Under the pieces are notes generated by a model. The model was not told the origin of the DNA. It was given only the letters and a program-made list of their open reading frames with translations, and searched no databases. 20,655 nucleotides of DNA from Acetomicrobium sp. UBA5826 (lineage in GTDB: Bacteria > Synergistota > Synergistia > Synergistales > Acetomicrobiaceae), in assembly GCF_002433005.1 (NCBI RefSeq), contig NZ_DJHF01000019.1:1-20655 (forward strand). The letters are read 5' to 3'. Of the stretch, positions 13,680 through 20,654 are shown in pieces. The position numbers were made by a program, and so were the translations under genes. Every line of letters starts with the position of its first letter. Position 1 is the first letter of the stretch.

Positions 13680-14210
13680 ATGAAATGCGAAAGGCGGGAG
13701 AAGATGACTTTCGAAGAAAAGGAAAAGAGAGAGGAATTGAAAGAGGTGACCATTTACACCGACGGTGCCTGTTCAGGCAATCCCGGCCCTGGAGGATATG
13801 GTGTAGTCTTGCTTTACAACGACCACAGAAAGGAAATATCGGGAGGATTCAGGCTTACGACGAACAACAGGATGGAGATATATGCAGCTATAGCGGGATT
13901 GAGCGCCCTAAAGTGCAGGTGTAAGGTCAAGCTTTATACTGATTCAAGGTACCTCGCCGACGCCATGAATAAGGGGTGGGTGAAGCGGTGGAAGGCCAAT
14001 GGATGGATGCGCAATAAAAAAGAAAGGGCTTTGAATGTCGATTTGTGGGAACAGCTGCTCTGCTTATGCGAAAAACATGAAGTAGAATTTCTCTGGGTCA
14101 GAGGACATGACGGAAATGTGGAGAATGAACGTTGCGACGAACTTTCCACGACTGCTGCCAGAGGCGAAAACCTCCCCATCGATCAGGGCTACGAAAATGC
14201 CGGCCAATAA
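13680..14210 (+). CDS. rnhA: Ribonuclease HI
   Basis: RNase HI cleaves the RNA strand of RNA-DNA hybrids (R-loops, primers). The 176-residue protein has the family core with an N-terminal extension of about 20 charged residues. Catalytic residues are visible as Asp28 (YTDGACSGNPGPGGYG), Glu66 (TTNNRMEIYAA), Asp88 (LYTDSRYLADA) and Asp153 (ENERCDELS), with His143 in VRGHDGN. The basic-protrusion region reads NKGWVKRWKANGW. ATG at 13680 has GGAAGG 11 nt upstream; ATG at 13704 is a good alternative that removes eight residues. It stands alone between the tRNA terminator and the thi4 riboswitch. Confidence 0.95.
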   Translation: MKCERREKMTFEEKEKREELKEVTIYTDGACSGNPGPGGYGVVLLYNDHRKEISGGFRLTTNNRMEIYAAIAGLSALKCRCKVKLYTDSRYLADAMNKGWVKRWKANGWMRNKKERALNVDLWEQLLCLCEKHEVEFLWVRGHDGNVENERCDELSTTAARGENLPIDQGYENAGQ

Positions 14211-14289
14211 CCCATTTTAAGAAGAGCGGATTTATGATTGTTTTGAAGTATGTCATTTGGTTAAACTCCTTTCAAAATATGTGATTTGT

Positions 14290-14318
14290 TTGACTAACTA
14301 GGGAGAAGGTAATATTAT
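14290..14318 (+). promoter_or_regulatory. Promoter of thi4
   Basis: TTGACT (14290-14295) and TATTAT (14313-14318) are 17 bp apart. Transcription would start near 14325, about 16 nt before the TPP riboswitch. Confidence 0.65.
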
Positions 14319-14340
14319 ATTTTATACAGGAAAAAATATA

Positions 14341-14421
14341 TCGCCGGGGGTGCTTCGCGATGGCGGGGCTGAGAGCATACCCCTAGACCTGACCCAGGTA
14401 ATGCTGGCGGAGGAAGGGCGA
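14341..14421 (+). promoter_or_regulatory. TPP riboswitch (thi-box) upstream of thi4
   Basis: The conserved thi-box elements are present: GGGGTGC, GGGGCTGAGAG, ACCCCTAGACCTGA, and CCAGGTAATGCTGGCGGAGG. P1 is formed by TCGCC (14341-14345) with GGCGA (14417-14421). A perfect intrinsic terminator follows 43 nt later, so the likely mode is TPP-induced transcription termination before thi4. Confidence 0.95.
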
Positions 14422-14463
14422 GCCTAAAAATTTAAATCAACCGAAAATCTCGATGTAAACTTT

Positions 14464-14488
14464 AAAAGCCGCCCAGGGGCGGCTTTTT
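14464..14488 (+). terminator. Expression-platform terminator of the thi4 riboswitch
   Basis: AAAAGCCGCC (14464-14473) pairs with GGCGGCTTTT (14478-14487) around a 4-nt loop, with a T-run of five. It lies between the TPP aptamer and the thi4 Shine-Dalgarno. Confidence 0.88.
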
Positions 14489-14532
14489 CGCATTTTATTA
14501 TAGAAAATTAAATCATTGGGAGGTGCTTAAAG

Positions 14533-15312
14533 GTGAAGCTCGATGAGCTGGTTATAACAAAAGCCATAGTTGAAGGGTACTTCAAGAAACTGATGAATTG
14601 TTTAGAGCTCGATGTTGCCATAGTTGGCGGAGGTCCTTCTGGGTTGGTGGCAGCTCTCGAATTGGCCAGGGCCGGCAAAAGAGTTGTCATTTACGAACGC
14701 AAGCTAAGCGTTGGCGGCGGCATGTGGGGAGGCGGAATGCTTTTTAATGAAATAGTCGTACAGGAAGAGGCCAGAAAAATTTTGGACGAGCTCGATGTGA
14801 GGACTACTCCTTATAGGGTTGCGGGTTACTATACTGCAGATTCTGTGGAAGCGGTAAGCACAATTACCAGTAAAGCGGTCAAAGCTGGGGCCATCGTGTT
14901 TAATGGCATTAGTGTAGAGGACGTCGTGGTGCATGAAGATGGCCGCATTCAGGGCCTCGTGATAAACTGGACGGCCGTGGAGATGGCAGGTCTTCACGTT
15001 GATCCCCTGTCGATTCATTGCAAATATGTGATAGATGCCACGGGACACGACACCGAAGTGGTAAGAGTAGTGGCGCGCAAGATGCCGGGCAGGCTTTTCA
15101 CAGCGACCGGCAACATTGAAGGCGAGAAGTTCATGTCGCCCGACAGGGCAGAGAAGTTGACAATAGAAAACACCCGCGAGGTATTCCCGGGTCTTTACGT
15201 GGCCGGAATGGCAGCCAACGCCACCTTCGGAGGTCCCAGGATGGGGCCCATCTTCGGAGGGATGCTGCTTTCGGGCGCGAAGGCCGCGAGGGACATTTTA
15301 AGTAAAATTTAG
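14533..15312 (+). CDS. thi4: Sulfide-type thiazole synthase, Thi4 family
   Basis: Thi4 enzymes build the ADP-thiazole precursor of thiamine from NAD, glycine and sulfur. The 259-residue protein has the dinucleotide-binding motif VAIVGGGPSGLVAALELA (about residues 28-45), GGGMWGGGMLFNEIVV (61-76), and the C-terminal GMAANATFGGPRMGPIFGGM. At the position where yeast Thi4 has its sacrificial cysteine, this protein reads MAGLHVDPLS, with His155. Members with His use free sulfide with iron and are catalytic, which fits an anaerobe. GTG at 14533 has GGGAGG 9 nt upstream. A TPP riboswitch and terminator control it. FAD-dependent dehydrogenases share the first motif only. Confidence 0.93.
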   Translation: MKLDELVITKAIVEGYFKKLMNCLELDVAIVGGGPSGLVAALELARAGKRVVIYERKLSVGGGMWGGGMLFNEIVVQEEARKILDELDVRTTPYRVAGYYTADSVEAVSTITSKAVKAGAIVFNGISVEDVVVHEDGRIQGLVINWTAVEMAGLHVDPLSIHCKYVIDATGHDTEVVRVVARKMPGRLFTATGNIEGEKFMSPDRAEKLTIENTREVFPGLYVAGMAANATFGGPRMGPIFGGMLLSGAKAARDILSKI

Positions 15313-15338
15313 CAAATTTTCTTACGCCTCAATTTTTT

Positions 15339-15386
15339 GGTCGCGAGCGAATTTGATTGGCCCGTAAGGCTTGCTCGCGATCTTTT
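15339..15386 (+). terminator. Terminator after thi4
   Basis: GGTCGCGAGCGA (15339-15350) pairs with TTGCTCGCGATC (15371-15382), including two G-U pairs, and is followed by TTTT. The 20-nt loop can fold a small inner hairpin. It separates thi4 from the oxidoreductase operon. Confidence 0.7.
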
Positions 15387-15404
15387 CCCTGGCGGTCTGA
15401 TCAA

Positions 15405-15433
15405 TTGGAAGAAAGGTGATATTGTGGTAAATT
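15405..15433 (+). promoter_or_regulatory. Putative promoter of the thioesterase-kor operon
   Basis: TTGGAA (15405-15410) and TAAATT (15428-15433) are 17 bp apart, about 20 bp before the Shine-Dalgarno of the thioesterase gene. Only moderate match to consensus. Confidence 0.4.
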
Positions 15434-15466
15434 GAGACTAAATAAACGGTTCAGGAGGTGTTGTAG

Positions 15467-15874
15467 ATGTTGGATATTTCTCAATTGGTTTCCCTTGGTT
15501 CGGAAAGGGCTATTAAGAAGACTGTTTCCGTCGATGATACCGTCGGCAATTCGTCGCTTTACCTTGAACAGTTCTTATCTACTTCTGCATGTATAAATAT
15601 GGTCGTTAGAATGGCTACGGAAATGGTTGACCAGGCACTGCCTCAGGGGTTCATATCCGTTGGCTATCACACCGAGATAACTCATGAAGAGCCTACTATG
15701 ATGGGAGCCGAAGTCTCTTACAAAGTTGTCTTGAAGGAGATAGACGGCAACAGATTGACCTTCGATTTTGAAATTAGCGATAAAAATGGGATTGTCAGTT
15801 ACGGTAAGCATGTCAGAGCGGTAGTAAACTACACGAAATTGCTCGAAAAAGCCAAAGAAAGGATGAGTGCCTAA
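15467..15874 (+). CDS. Hotdog-fold thioesterase, FlK-like
   Basis: This 135-residue protein fits a single hotdog domain and resembles fluoroacetyl-CoA thioesterase FlK and its relatives. By eye, GYHTEITHEEPTMMG aligns with the catalytic-His segment of FlK, placing His73 at the catalytic position, and QFLSTSACINM aligns with the FlK segment holding its Thr, placing Ser38 there. The FlK catalytic Glu position appears to be Val46, so the fluoroacetate specialisation is not expected; it is more likely a general acyl-CoA thioesterase. ATG at 15467 follows AGGAGGTG (15453-15460). It leads the ferredoxin oxidoreductase genes by 65 nt, suggesting it acts on an acyl-CoA made or used by that enzyme; this is inference. 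Confidence 0.75.
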   Translation: MLDISQLVSLGSERAIKKTVSVDDTVGNSSLYLEQFLSTSACINMVVRMATEMVDQALPQGFISVGYHTEITHEEPTMMGAEVSYKVVLKEIDGNRLTFDFEISDKNGIVSYGKHVRAVVNYTKLLEKAKERMSA

Positions 15875-15939
15875 ACCTGGATGCTTTTGTTGATCGTCTG
15901 GTCATAAAATCCGTCGATGTCTGAGAGGGGGGGTAAAGT

Positions 15940-16197
15940 ATGCATTCCCATGAAGGTGAGATCGAAATAGCTGAGGGCAAGAAATTCTTAATTAGGATAA
16001 GAAGGGAACGATGCAAGGGATGCGAAATTTGCATAGAATTTTGCCCCAAGAAAGTCTTTGAAGGCGATGAGCTCGGACATCCAATCCCGGAGAGGATTGA
16101 CGAATGCATAGGTTGCGGAACTTGCGAATTGCGCTGTCCGGACTTTGCCATTGAGGTAATACCGAAGGAGTGTCATGATAGTGAAGAAAAAAGTTAG
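15940..16197 (+). CDS. korD: Ferredoxin-type delta subunit of 2-oxoacid:ferredoxin oxidoreductase
   Basis: The 85-residue protein carries two complete [4Fe-4S] motifs, CKGCEICIEFCPK (from residue 25) and CIGCGTCELRCPD, as in the small electron-transfer subunit of multi-subunit 2-oxoacid oxidoreductases. It would pass electrons from the catalytic beta subunit to an external ferredoxin. ATG at 15940 is preceded by a GAGGGGGGG tract. Its last 23 nt overlap the start of the alpha subunit gene, which indicates tight coupling. Gene order delta-alpha-beta-gamma supports the assignment over a free ferredoxin. Confidence 0.9.
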   Translation: MHSHEGEIEIAEGKKFLIRIRRERCKGCEICIEFCPKKVFEGDELGHPIPERIDECIGCGTCELRCPDFAIEVIPKECHDSEEKS

Positions 16198-17320
16198 ATT
16201 CATGTTGGGCAATGAGGCCATAGTGGAGGGTGCGCTCCTGGCGGGGGCGACATTTTTTGCCGGATATCCCATAACCCCTTCATCAGAGGTGGCCGAAAGG
16301 GCATCCAGAAAGCTCCCTCAGATAGGAGGGTGCTATCTTCAAATGGAAGATGAAATCGCAAGCATTGCCGCCATAATAGGTGCATCCATTGGAGGGGCCA
16401 AGGCCTTTACAGCCACATCGGGCCCGGGTTTTTCCTTGATGCAAGAAAACATTGGCCTGGCCATCATGGCAGAGGTTCCCTGTGTGATAGTCAATGTCCA
16501 AAGGTCAGGCCCAAGCACAGGATTGGCCACCCGGCCAGCTCAGGCAGACATCATGCAGGCCCGCTGGGGACGCCATGGGGATCACTCCGTGATCGCCCTC
16601 TCTCCTGCCACTGTGCAGGAGTGCTTCGATCTCATGGTTCAAGCGTTTAATATGGCTGAAAAGTATAGATGCCCTGTCCTTTTCATGGCCGACGAAACGG
16701 TAGGTCACTTGCGCGAAAACTGCGTTCTCCGTTCCAGGGATGAGGTCGAGATCGTGAACAGAAAGAGACCCCCTGAAGGGCTTGAAGAATATTTCCCGTA
16801 CAAAGCCGACGACGACCTGGTGCCTCCCATGGTCACGCCGGGCAGCGATTATTTAACCAGATTTCATTCCTCGACCCATAACGAGAAGGGCTTGCCCACA
16901 AGTTCTCCTCAGGAGGCTAGGAAACTCATCAAGAGGCTTTACGACAAAATAGAGAAAAATAAAGATGATATCATAATGTACAGAGAATTTGACGTAACGA
17001 AATGCGAATATCTGGTGATCTGTTTCGGCGGAGCCGTCAGGGCGGCCAGGCAGGCTGCGATAGAGGCGAGAGAGGAAGGACTGAGCGTAGGCGTACTACA
17101 GCTTCAGACGGTATGGCCTTTCCCTGCAGAATACATAAGCGAAGTTTCCAAGGGCAAGCGAGGGATAATTGTTCCCGAGATGAACATGGGTCAGATAATC
17201 GGTGAAGTGCGAAAAGCCGTTCCCGACAAAATTCCAGTCCTTGGGGCAAATCGTTATGACGGTGAACCCCTGACGCCTAAGGAAATTATCCAAGTCTTGG
17301 GCGAGGTGGTATCGCTATGA
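16175..17320 (+). CDS. korA: 2-oxoacid:ferredoxin oxidoreductase, alpha subunit
   Basis: With its partners this subunit oxidatively decarboxylates a 2-oxoacid to acyl-CoA, CO2 and reduced ferredoxin. The 381-residue protein has the pyrimidine-binding domain with AGYPITPSSEVAER (from about residue 29), QMEDEIASIAAIIGASIGG, and TATSGPGFSLMQENIGLA. A C-terminal transketolase-like domain ends near IIVPEMNMGQIIGEVRKAV. It most resembles KorA, so 2-oxoglutarate is the likely substrate, but branched-chain or other 2-oxoacids cannot be excluded. The start is ATG 16175 with AAGGAG 4 nt upstream; GTG 16181 would have better spacing. It overlaps the beta gene as ATGA. Confidence 0.92.
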   Translation: MIVKKKVRFMLGNEAIVEGALLAGATFFAGYPITPSSEVAERASRKLPQIGGCYLQMEDEIASIAAIIGASIGGAKAFTATSGPGFSLMQENIGLAIMAEVPCVIVNVQRSGPSTGLATRPAQADIMQARWGRHGDHSVIALSPATVQECFDLMVQAFNMAEKYRCPVLFMADETVGHLRENCVLRSRDEVEIVNRKRPPEGLEEYFPYKADDDLVPPMVTPGSDYLTRFHSSTHNEKGLPTSSPQEARKLIKRLYDKIEKNKDDIIMYREFDVTKCEYLVICFGGAVRAARQAAIEAREEGLSVGVLQLQTVWPFPAEYISEVSKGKRGIIVPEMNMGQIIGEVRKAVPDKIPVLGANRYDGEPLTPKEIIQVLGEVVSL

Positions 17321-18159
17321 GCAAAAGATCGCGCGAAGTCAGCTGGAAGGCCTTTTTGAGGGAAGAAAACCTGCCCCATCAGTGGTGTCCCGGTTGCGGC
17401 TACGGGGTGATCTTGAAGAGTATGCTTTACGCCTTCGAAAAAGGCGGCATTGCTCCGAAAGATGTCGTTGTAGTTACGGGGATCGGCTGTTGGGGTAAAG
17501 CCGATGATTATCTCTATGCCAATACAGTTCACGTTACACACGGGAGGGCTTTGCCTGTCGCAACGGGCATAAAGGTGGCAAATCCATCTATGAAGGTCAT
17601 AGCCTTGATGGGCGATGGCGATAGCGCGACAATCGGAGGAAATCATTTGATTCACTCTTCGCGCAGGAACATAGACGTCGTCGCCTTGGTAGCCAATAAC
17701 CTTAACTACGGAATGACGGGTGGCCAATATTCCTGCACTACGCCGCTTTATTCCAGGACGTCGACATCCTGGTACGGGGATCCTGAGCCGGCGCTCGATA
17801 TTTGTCGTCTTTCGGAGACGGCCGGAGCAAGCTTCGTCGCCAGGACGACCGTCTATCATGCGGCAATGATAGAAAAATACATCGGAATGGCTCTTTCTCA
17901 CGAAGGTTTTTCCCTGGTGGAAGTGATATCTCCCTGTCCGACCTATTTTGGAAGGTACAACAAGCTCTCCAAAGCGCCGCAAATGCTGAAGTGGCTGAAG
18001 GAACAGTCGATACCCATAGAGCGCGTAAAGGACTTATCCGAAGAAAACCTTAAGGAAAAGTTCGTCACCGGAGTATTTGCCGATAAAAAAGGACATTCCT
18101 TCCTGTCCCGCTACAGGGAAATACAGTCTCGGGCAAGGAACGAGCTTGAAAGCGAGTGA
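17317..18159 (+). CDS. korB: 2-oxoacid:ferredoxin oxidoreductase, beta subunit (TPP-binding)
   Basis: This is the TPP and [4Fe-4S] catalytic subunit. In 280 residues it shows WCPGCGYG (Cys24, Cys27), GIGCWGKA (Cys58) and ISPCPTYFGRYNK (Cys207), which together could supply the four cluster cysteines. The TPP/Mg signature is MGDGDSATIGGNH (GDGD at 99-102) running to ANNLNYGMTGGQ. ATG 17317 overlaps the alpha stop by 4 nt. Length and motifs match KorB-type rather than the longer pyruvate-type beta subunits. The cofactor links it to the thiamine genes in the window, though no direct regulation by TPP is visible. Confidence 0.94.
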   Translation: MSKRSREVSWKAFLREENLPHQWCPGCGYGVILKSMLYAFEKGGIAPKDVVVVTGIGCWGKADDYLYANTVHVTHGRALPVATGIKVANPSMKVIALMGDGDSATIGGNHLIHSSRRNIDVVALVANNLNYGMTGGQYSCTTPLYSRTSTSWYGDPEPALDICRLSETAGASFVARTTVYHAAMIEKYIGMALSHEGFSLVEVISPCPTYFGRYNKLSKAPQMLKWLKEQSIPIERVKDLSEENLKEKFVTGVFADKKGHSFLSRYREIQSRARNELESE

Positions 18160-18165
18160 TCGTCC

Positions 18166-18711
18166 ATGAAATACGAAGTTATTTTTGCGGGAATCGGTGG
18201 TCAAGGAGTGATTTTAGCCGGCACTTTACTTGGCGAGGCTGCCGTGGCTTCTGGGCTGAAGGCCTCTCAGACGCAGGCTTATGGAGTATCGGCCAGGGGA
18301 GGCTTTACAAAGACGGACGTTGTAATCTCTGACGGGGAGATTCTCTTCCCTTATGCCTTAAGCCCCGATGTCGTCGTCGTTTTGGCCGAGGAAGCCCTGG
18401 TTCGGTATCTAGATATAGAAAACAAAAACTGCAAAGTGGTTTACGATTCCGGTTTGATTGACGCGTCAAAATACGAGCTGGATTCGAGATTTGTAGGATT
18501 TCCCATAACGAAGACCGCCATCGAAATGGGTTCTTCCAGGAGCGCGAACGTGCTTTCTCTGGGAATAGTTGCCAGCTGCTTGAAGGCGATTTCGACTGAG
18601 GCGTTGTTTCGAACCTTGGCCGAGGCTTTCTCGCCAAAAATACGGGATATAAACGCTAAGATTCTACAAAAAGGCATTGATGTTGGAAATGAGATAATTT
18701 CTAGCTGTTAG
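18166..18711 (+). CDS. korC: 2-oxoacid:ferredoxin oxidoreductase, gamma subunit
   Basis: The 181-residue protein is the gamma domain that contributes to CoA binding and complex integrity. It has the characteristic FAGIGGQGVILAGTLLGEAA (residues 7-26), QAYGVSARGGFTKTDVVIS, and MGSSRSANVLSLGIVA. The ATG at 18166 follows the beta stop by 6 nt, with no strong Shine-Dalgarno, suggesting coupled translation. It is the last gene of the operon. No convincing intrinsic terminator follows within the first 100 nt after its stop. Confidence 0.93.
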   Translation: MKYEVIFAGIGGQGVILAGTLLGEAAVASGLKASQTQAYGVSARGGFTKTDVVISDGEILFPYALSPDVVVVLAEEALVRYLDIENKNCKVVYDSGLIDASKYELDSRFVGFPITKTAIEMGSSRSANVLSLGIVASCLKAISTEALFRTLAEAFSPKIRDINAKILQKGIDVGNEIISSC

Positions 18712-19118
18712 CTTTATAAAGAGGCATTTCAGGGAAAGCTGTCTTTCTCTATTGTTCTTGCTGTAATAAGCTCTTTGTTCATTGTGTGTCGATAAGCCCT
18801 TGGACATCTTTGACAACATCCATTGACTTTGCTTTTGATTATGCCTTTGTTATCCCTGTTATGCCTCTTCGACACTTTTGTTTCTGGTGCGTTAGATTAA
18901 AACTCCTTTTTATGTTAAGGGGGAGCTATATCTTTGGTTAGTGCCAAATCATGAGAGTTTATATCCTATTTTGGACCGTACCAGAAACGTGTGCAGAGTC
19001 GTGTTTTTTGGACTGATCGATGTCGCATAATGAACTTATAATAATATGTAAGCGGTTATAGCGATTTTTTCCCGTTGTTCCATAAATTTTTTTATGAAAA
19101 TATGTTATATTTGTAAAA
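18712..19118. other. Gene-free stretch with an imperfect inverted repeat
   Basis: About 400 nt without a supported gene. The clearest structure is a 17-bp inverted repeat with 15 matches, 18719-18735 and 18853-18869 (AAGAGGCATnnCAGGGA), enclosing 117 bp. TTATGCC repeats occur at 18839 and 18859. Part of the minus strand stays open for about 50 codons (18720s-18890s) but has no good start or recognisable motif. A promoter for the downstream TPP riboswitch must lie in the AT-rich part near 19040-19110; no pair is convincing. Confidence 0.5.
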
Positions 19119-19197
19119 ACCAGGGGGCGCTCATGTGCGTGAGCTGAGAGAGAACCCCTAGAACTTGATCCAGGTAATGCTGGCGGAGGGAATGGCG
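19119..19197 (+). promoter_or_regulatory. Second TPP riboswitch (thi-box)
   Basis: The core elements of the class are intact: GGGGGCGCTC, GTGAGCTGAGAGAG, ACCCCTAGAACTTGATCCAG, and GTAATGCTGGCGGAGGGAA. It is an independent copy, differing from the one at 14341. Nothing downstream is an intact thiamine gene; the first coding remnant is an internal fragment of thiC. Outer P1 limits are approximate. Confidence 0.93.
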
Positions 19198-19255
19198 GAC
19201 AAAAGAAGAACTTTTATGATGTCCTTTCCCTTCCCGTTAAAAATAGCGGAAAGTC

Positions 19256-19417
19256 GCAGACAAGGTGAACACCAATTTGGGCACCAGCGACGAATGTTGC
19301 GACCTTGAGCTTGAAGGTCGTAAGTTGAATGTTACCCTCGATGCTGGTACGGATTCCATCATGGATCTGTCGACGGGAGGCGACCTTGATTCGGCAAGGG
19401 CGTTCTTTAGGGAATAA
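19256..19417 (+). pseudogene. thiC: Internal fragment of thiC (phosphomethylpyrimidine synthase)
   Basis: In the frame of codon 19265 the DNA reads ADKVNTNLGTSDECCDLELE followed by GRKLNVTLDAGTDSIMDLST, then GGDLDSARAFFRE and a TAA at 19415. This matches the internal ThiC region whose family pattern is KVNANIGTSS...AGADTIMDLSTGGD. Intact ThiC is roughly 430-630 residues; only about 53 remain. The frame has a TAG at 19244 and no start with a Shine-Dalgarno, so the N-terminal part and everything after the GGD motif are gone. It follows a TPP riboswitch, the usual thiC control, and ends at a terminator. ThiC makes the pyrimidine half of thiamine with radical SAM chemistry. Confidence 0.85.
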
Positions 19418-19445
19418 AAAAAGGGGCGCTCACGCCCCTTTTTTT
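19416..19445. terminator. Bidirectional terminator between thiC remnant and the DJ-1 gene
   Basis: AAAAAAAGGGGCG (19416-19428) pairs perfectly with CGCCCCTTTTTTT (19433-19445) around CTCA. The A-run and T-run make it functional on both strands. It starts within the stop codon of the thiC fragment and lies 3 nt past the stop of the DJ-1 gene. Confidence 0.92.
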
Positions 19446-19448
19446 ATT

Positions 19449-19988
19449 TTAACGACAACAGCCGCTCGGTGAGGCTTTCTCGATGATGGCCCTGCAAAAC
19501 TGGGGAAGGTCGTCAGGTGTTCTGCTGCTTATGAGGTTTCCGTCCACTACTGCTGCCTCATCTACCCAATTCACGCCAGCGTTCACCATGTCGTCCTTTA
19601 TCGCTCCGACGGACGTGGCCTTCCTCCCTTTGAGTATTCCGGCCGAAATGGGAACCCAACCGGCATGACAGATGAAAGCCACGACTTTGTCGGCCTCATT
19701 TAGCCTTCTTACGATATCGAGAGCCTTTTTATATCTTCTGATTTTATCGGGGGCATATCCGCCTGGTATGACTATGCCGTCGAAGTCGTCGGGGTTGACT
19801 TCCTCGAAAGACACATCGCTTTTACAGGGATAACCGTGTTTGCCCCTGTACAACTTTCCCTTTTCAGGACCCGCCACTATTGCTTCGGCGCCTTCTTCTA
19901 TCAATCTGATTTTGGGATACCAAAGCTCCAGATCTTCGTATTCTTCATCTACGAAGAAGAGAAAACGTTTTCCCGTGAGTTTCGACAT
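19449..19988 (-). CDS. DJ-1/PfpI family protein
   Basis: This 179-residue protein belongs to the class I glutamine amidotransferase-like DJ-1/PfpI group, whose members act as proteases, glyoxalase/deglycase-type enzymes or stress proteins. The nucleophile elbow is AFICHAGWVPISAGILKGRK, with Cys107 followed by His108, and the paired acidic residue is probably Glu16 in VDEEYEDLELWYP. IVIPGGYAPDKIRR is also typical. ATG at 19988 was chosen for AGGAGGTG 8 nt upstream; a reading extended to 20018 has no such signal. It follows the ferritin-like gene by 76 nt on the same strand, suggesting a stress-response pair. The exact activity cannot be told from sequence. Confidence 0.88.
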   Translation of the reverse strand: MSKLTGKRFLFFVDEEYEDLELWYPKIRLIEEGAEAIVAGPEKGKLYRGKHGYPCKSDVSFEEVNPDDFDGIVIPGGYAPDKIRRYKKALDIVRRLNEADKVVAFICHAGWVPISAGILKGRKATSVGAIKDDMVNAGVNWVDEAAVVDGNLISSRTPDDLPQFCRAIIEKASPSGCCR

Positions 19989-20064
19989 ACGCTTCACCTC
20001 CTGACAAATGTTTGGCAATACTTATTTTATTTGATCTGCCAAACTTTTGCAAGGCCTGGCGTGT

Positions 20065-20541
20065 CTATAGCATCAATCTTCCTTCCAATTCACCCCTAAG
20101 TTCGTCGTAGCGTTTTTTTACGAAATCCATATGGCCTCTTTCCATTTTAGCAAGGTCATTGAACATTGCCTTGGTCTCTTGGGAATCCACTTCCTCTACC
20201 AGTTTTTCGTAAAATTCTGCTGCTCGCATCTCCGAAAGGTAGGCCGTAGATATTAGCCGTAATAAGGAGTAGTAGTCTTTGAATTCGTCTGCCTGCACGC
20301 GCAGGGCAGGGTCAACCGTTACATTTGGATCCGGAGTAAAGGGTTCGCCAAACAACTCCTGATAGTATTTCGATAGAGTCTTTTTGTGCGTATCTTCCCA
20401 GTCGGCAAGTTCCGATATTTCCTTTTTCAAGGCCGGCGTCCTGGCATTTTCTGCCCATGTTTTATAGAATTCGTTTGCTTGAATCTCAGCATGAATTGCA
20501 TAGGCAAGTGCGCTTTTTAAATCGAATTTGCTTTCTGACAT
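20065..20541 (-). CDS. Ferritin-like / rubrerythrin-domain diiron protein
   Basis: The 158-residue protein is a four-helix bundle of the rubrerythrin-type ferritin-like family without the rubredoxin domain. Probable iron ligands are Glu19 (AIHAEIQANEFY), Glu49 and His52 (DWEDTHK), Glu104 (SEMRAAEFYEKL), and Glu134 and His137 (MERGHMDF), giving the two E-x-x-H repeats. In anaerobes such proteins reduce peroxide or store iron. ATG at 20541 follows a GGGAGGCGAGGAG tract. A promoter is seen at 20589-20618. It is the first gene of a likely two-gene operon with the DJ-1 protein. Confidence 0.88.
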   Translation of the reverse strand: MSESKFDLKSALAYAIHAEIQANEFYKTWAENARTPALKKEISELADWEDTHKKTLSKYYQELFGEPFTPDPNVTVDPALRVQADEFKDYYSLLRLISTAYLSEMRAAEFYEKLVEEVDSQETKAMFNDLAKMERGHMDFVKKRYDELRGELEGRLML

Positions 20542-20588
20542 TTTCTCCTCGCCTCCCTTAAATTATTTAACATAATTCTAATATATTA

Positions 20589-20618
20589 ATCATATCACGT
20601 CGCTTTGTATTGTATCAA
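20589..20618 (-). promoter_or_regulatory. Promoter of the ferritin-like gene
   Basis: On the minus strand, TTGATA (20618-20613) and TATGAT (20594-20589) are separated by 18 bp, about 50 nt before the start codon. The right copy of the 21-bp repeat lies 15 bp upstream of the -35 box. Confidence 0.6.
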
Positions 20619-20633
20619 TGGTGCGAGGACGTC

Positions 20634-20654
20634 GACCGCGTCAAGTTTTTGTAG
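20634..20654 (-). repeat. Right copy of 21-bp terminal inverted repeat
   Basis: Exact reverse complement of bases 1-21. Relative to the ferritin promoter it has the same orientation and nearly the same distance (15 bp) as the left copy has to the secE promoter (16 bp). Confidence 0.7.

Noticed and set aside
18723..18893. Minus-strand open stretch of about 50 codons in the gap after korC
   Set aside because: No start with a ribosome site, no recognisable motif and a skewed composition; possibly decayed DNA but not supportable as a gene.
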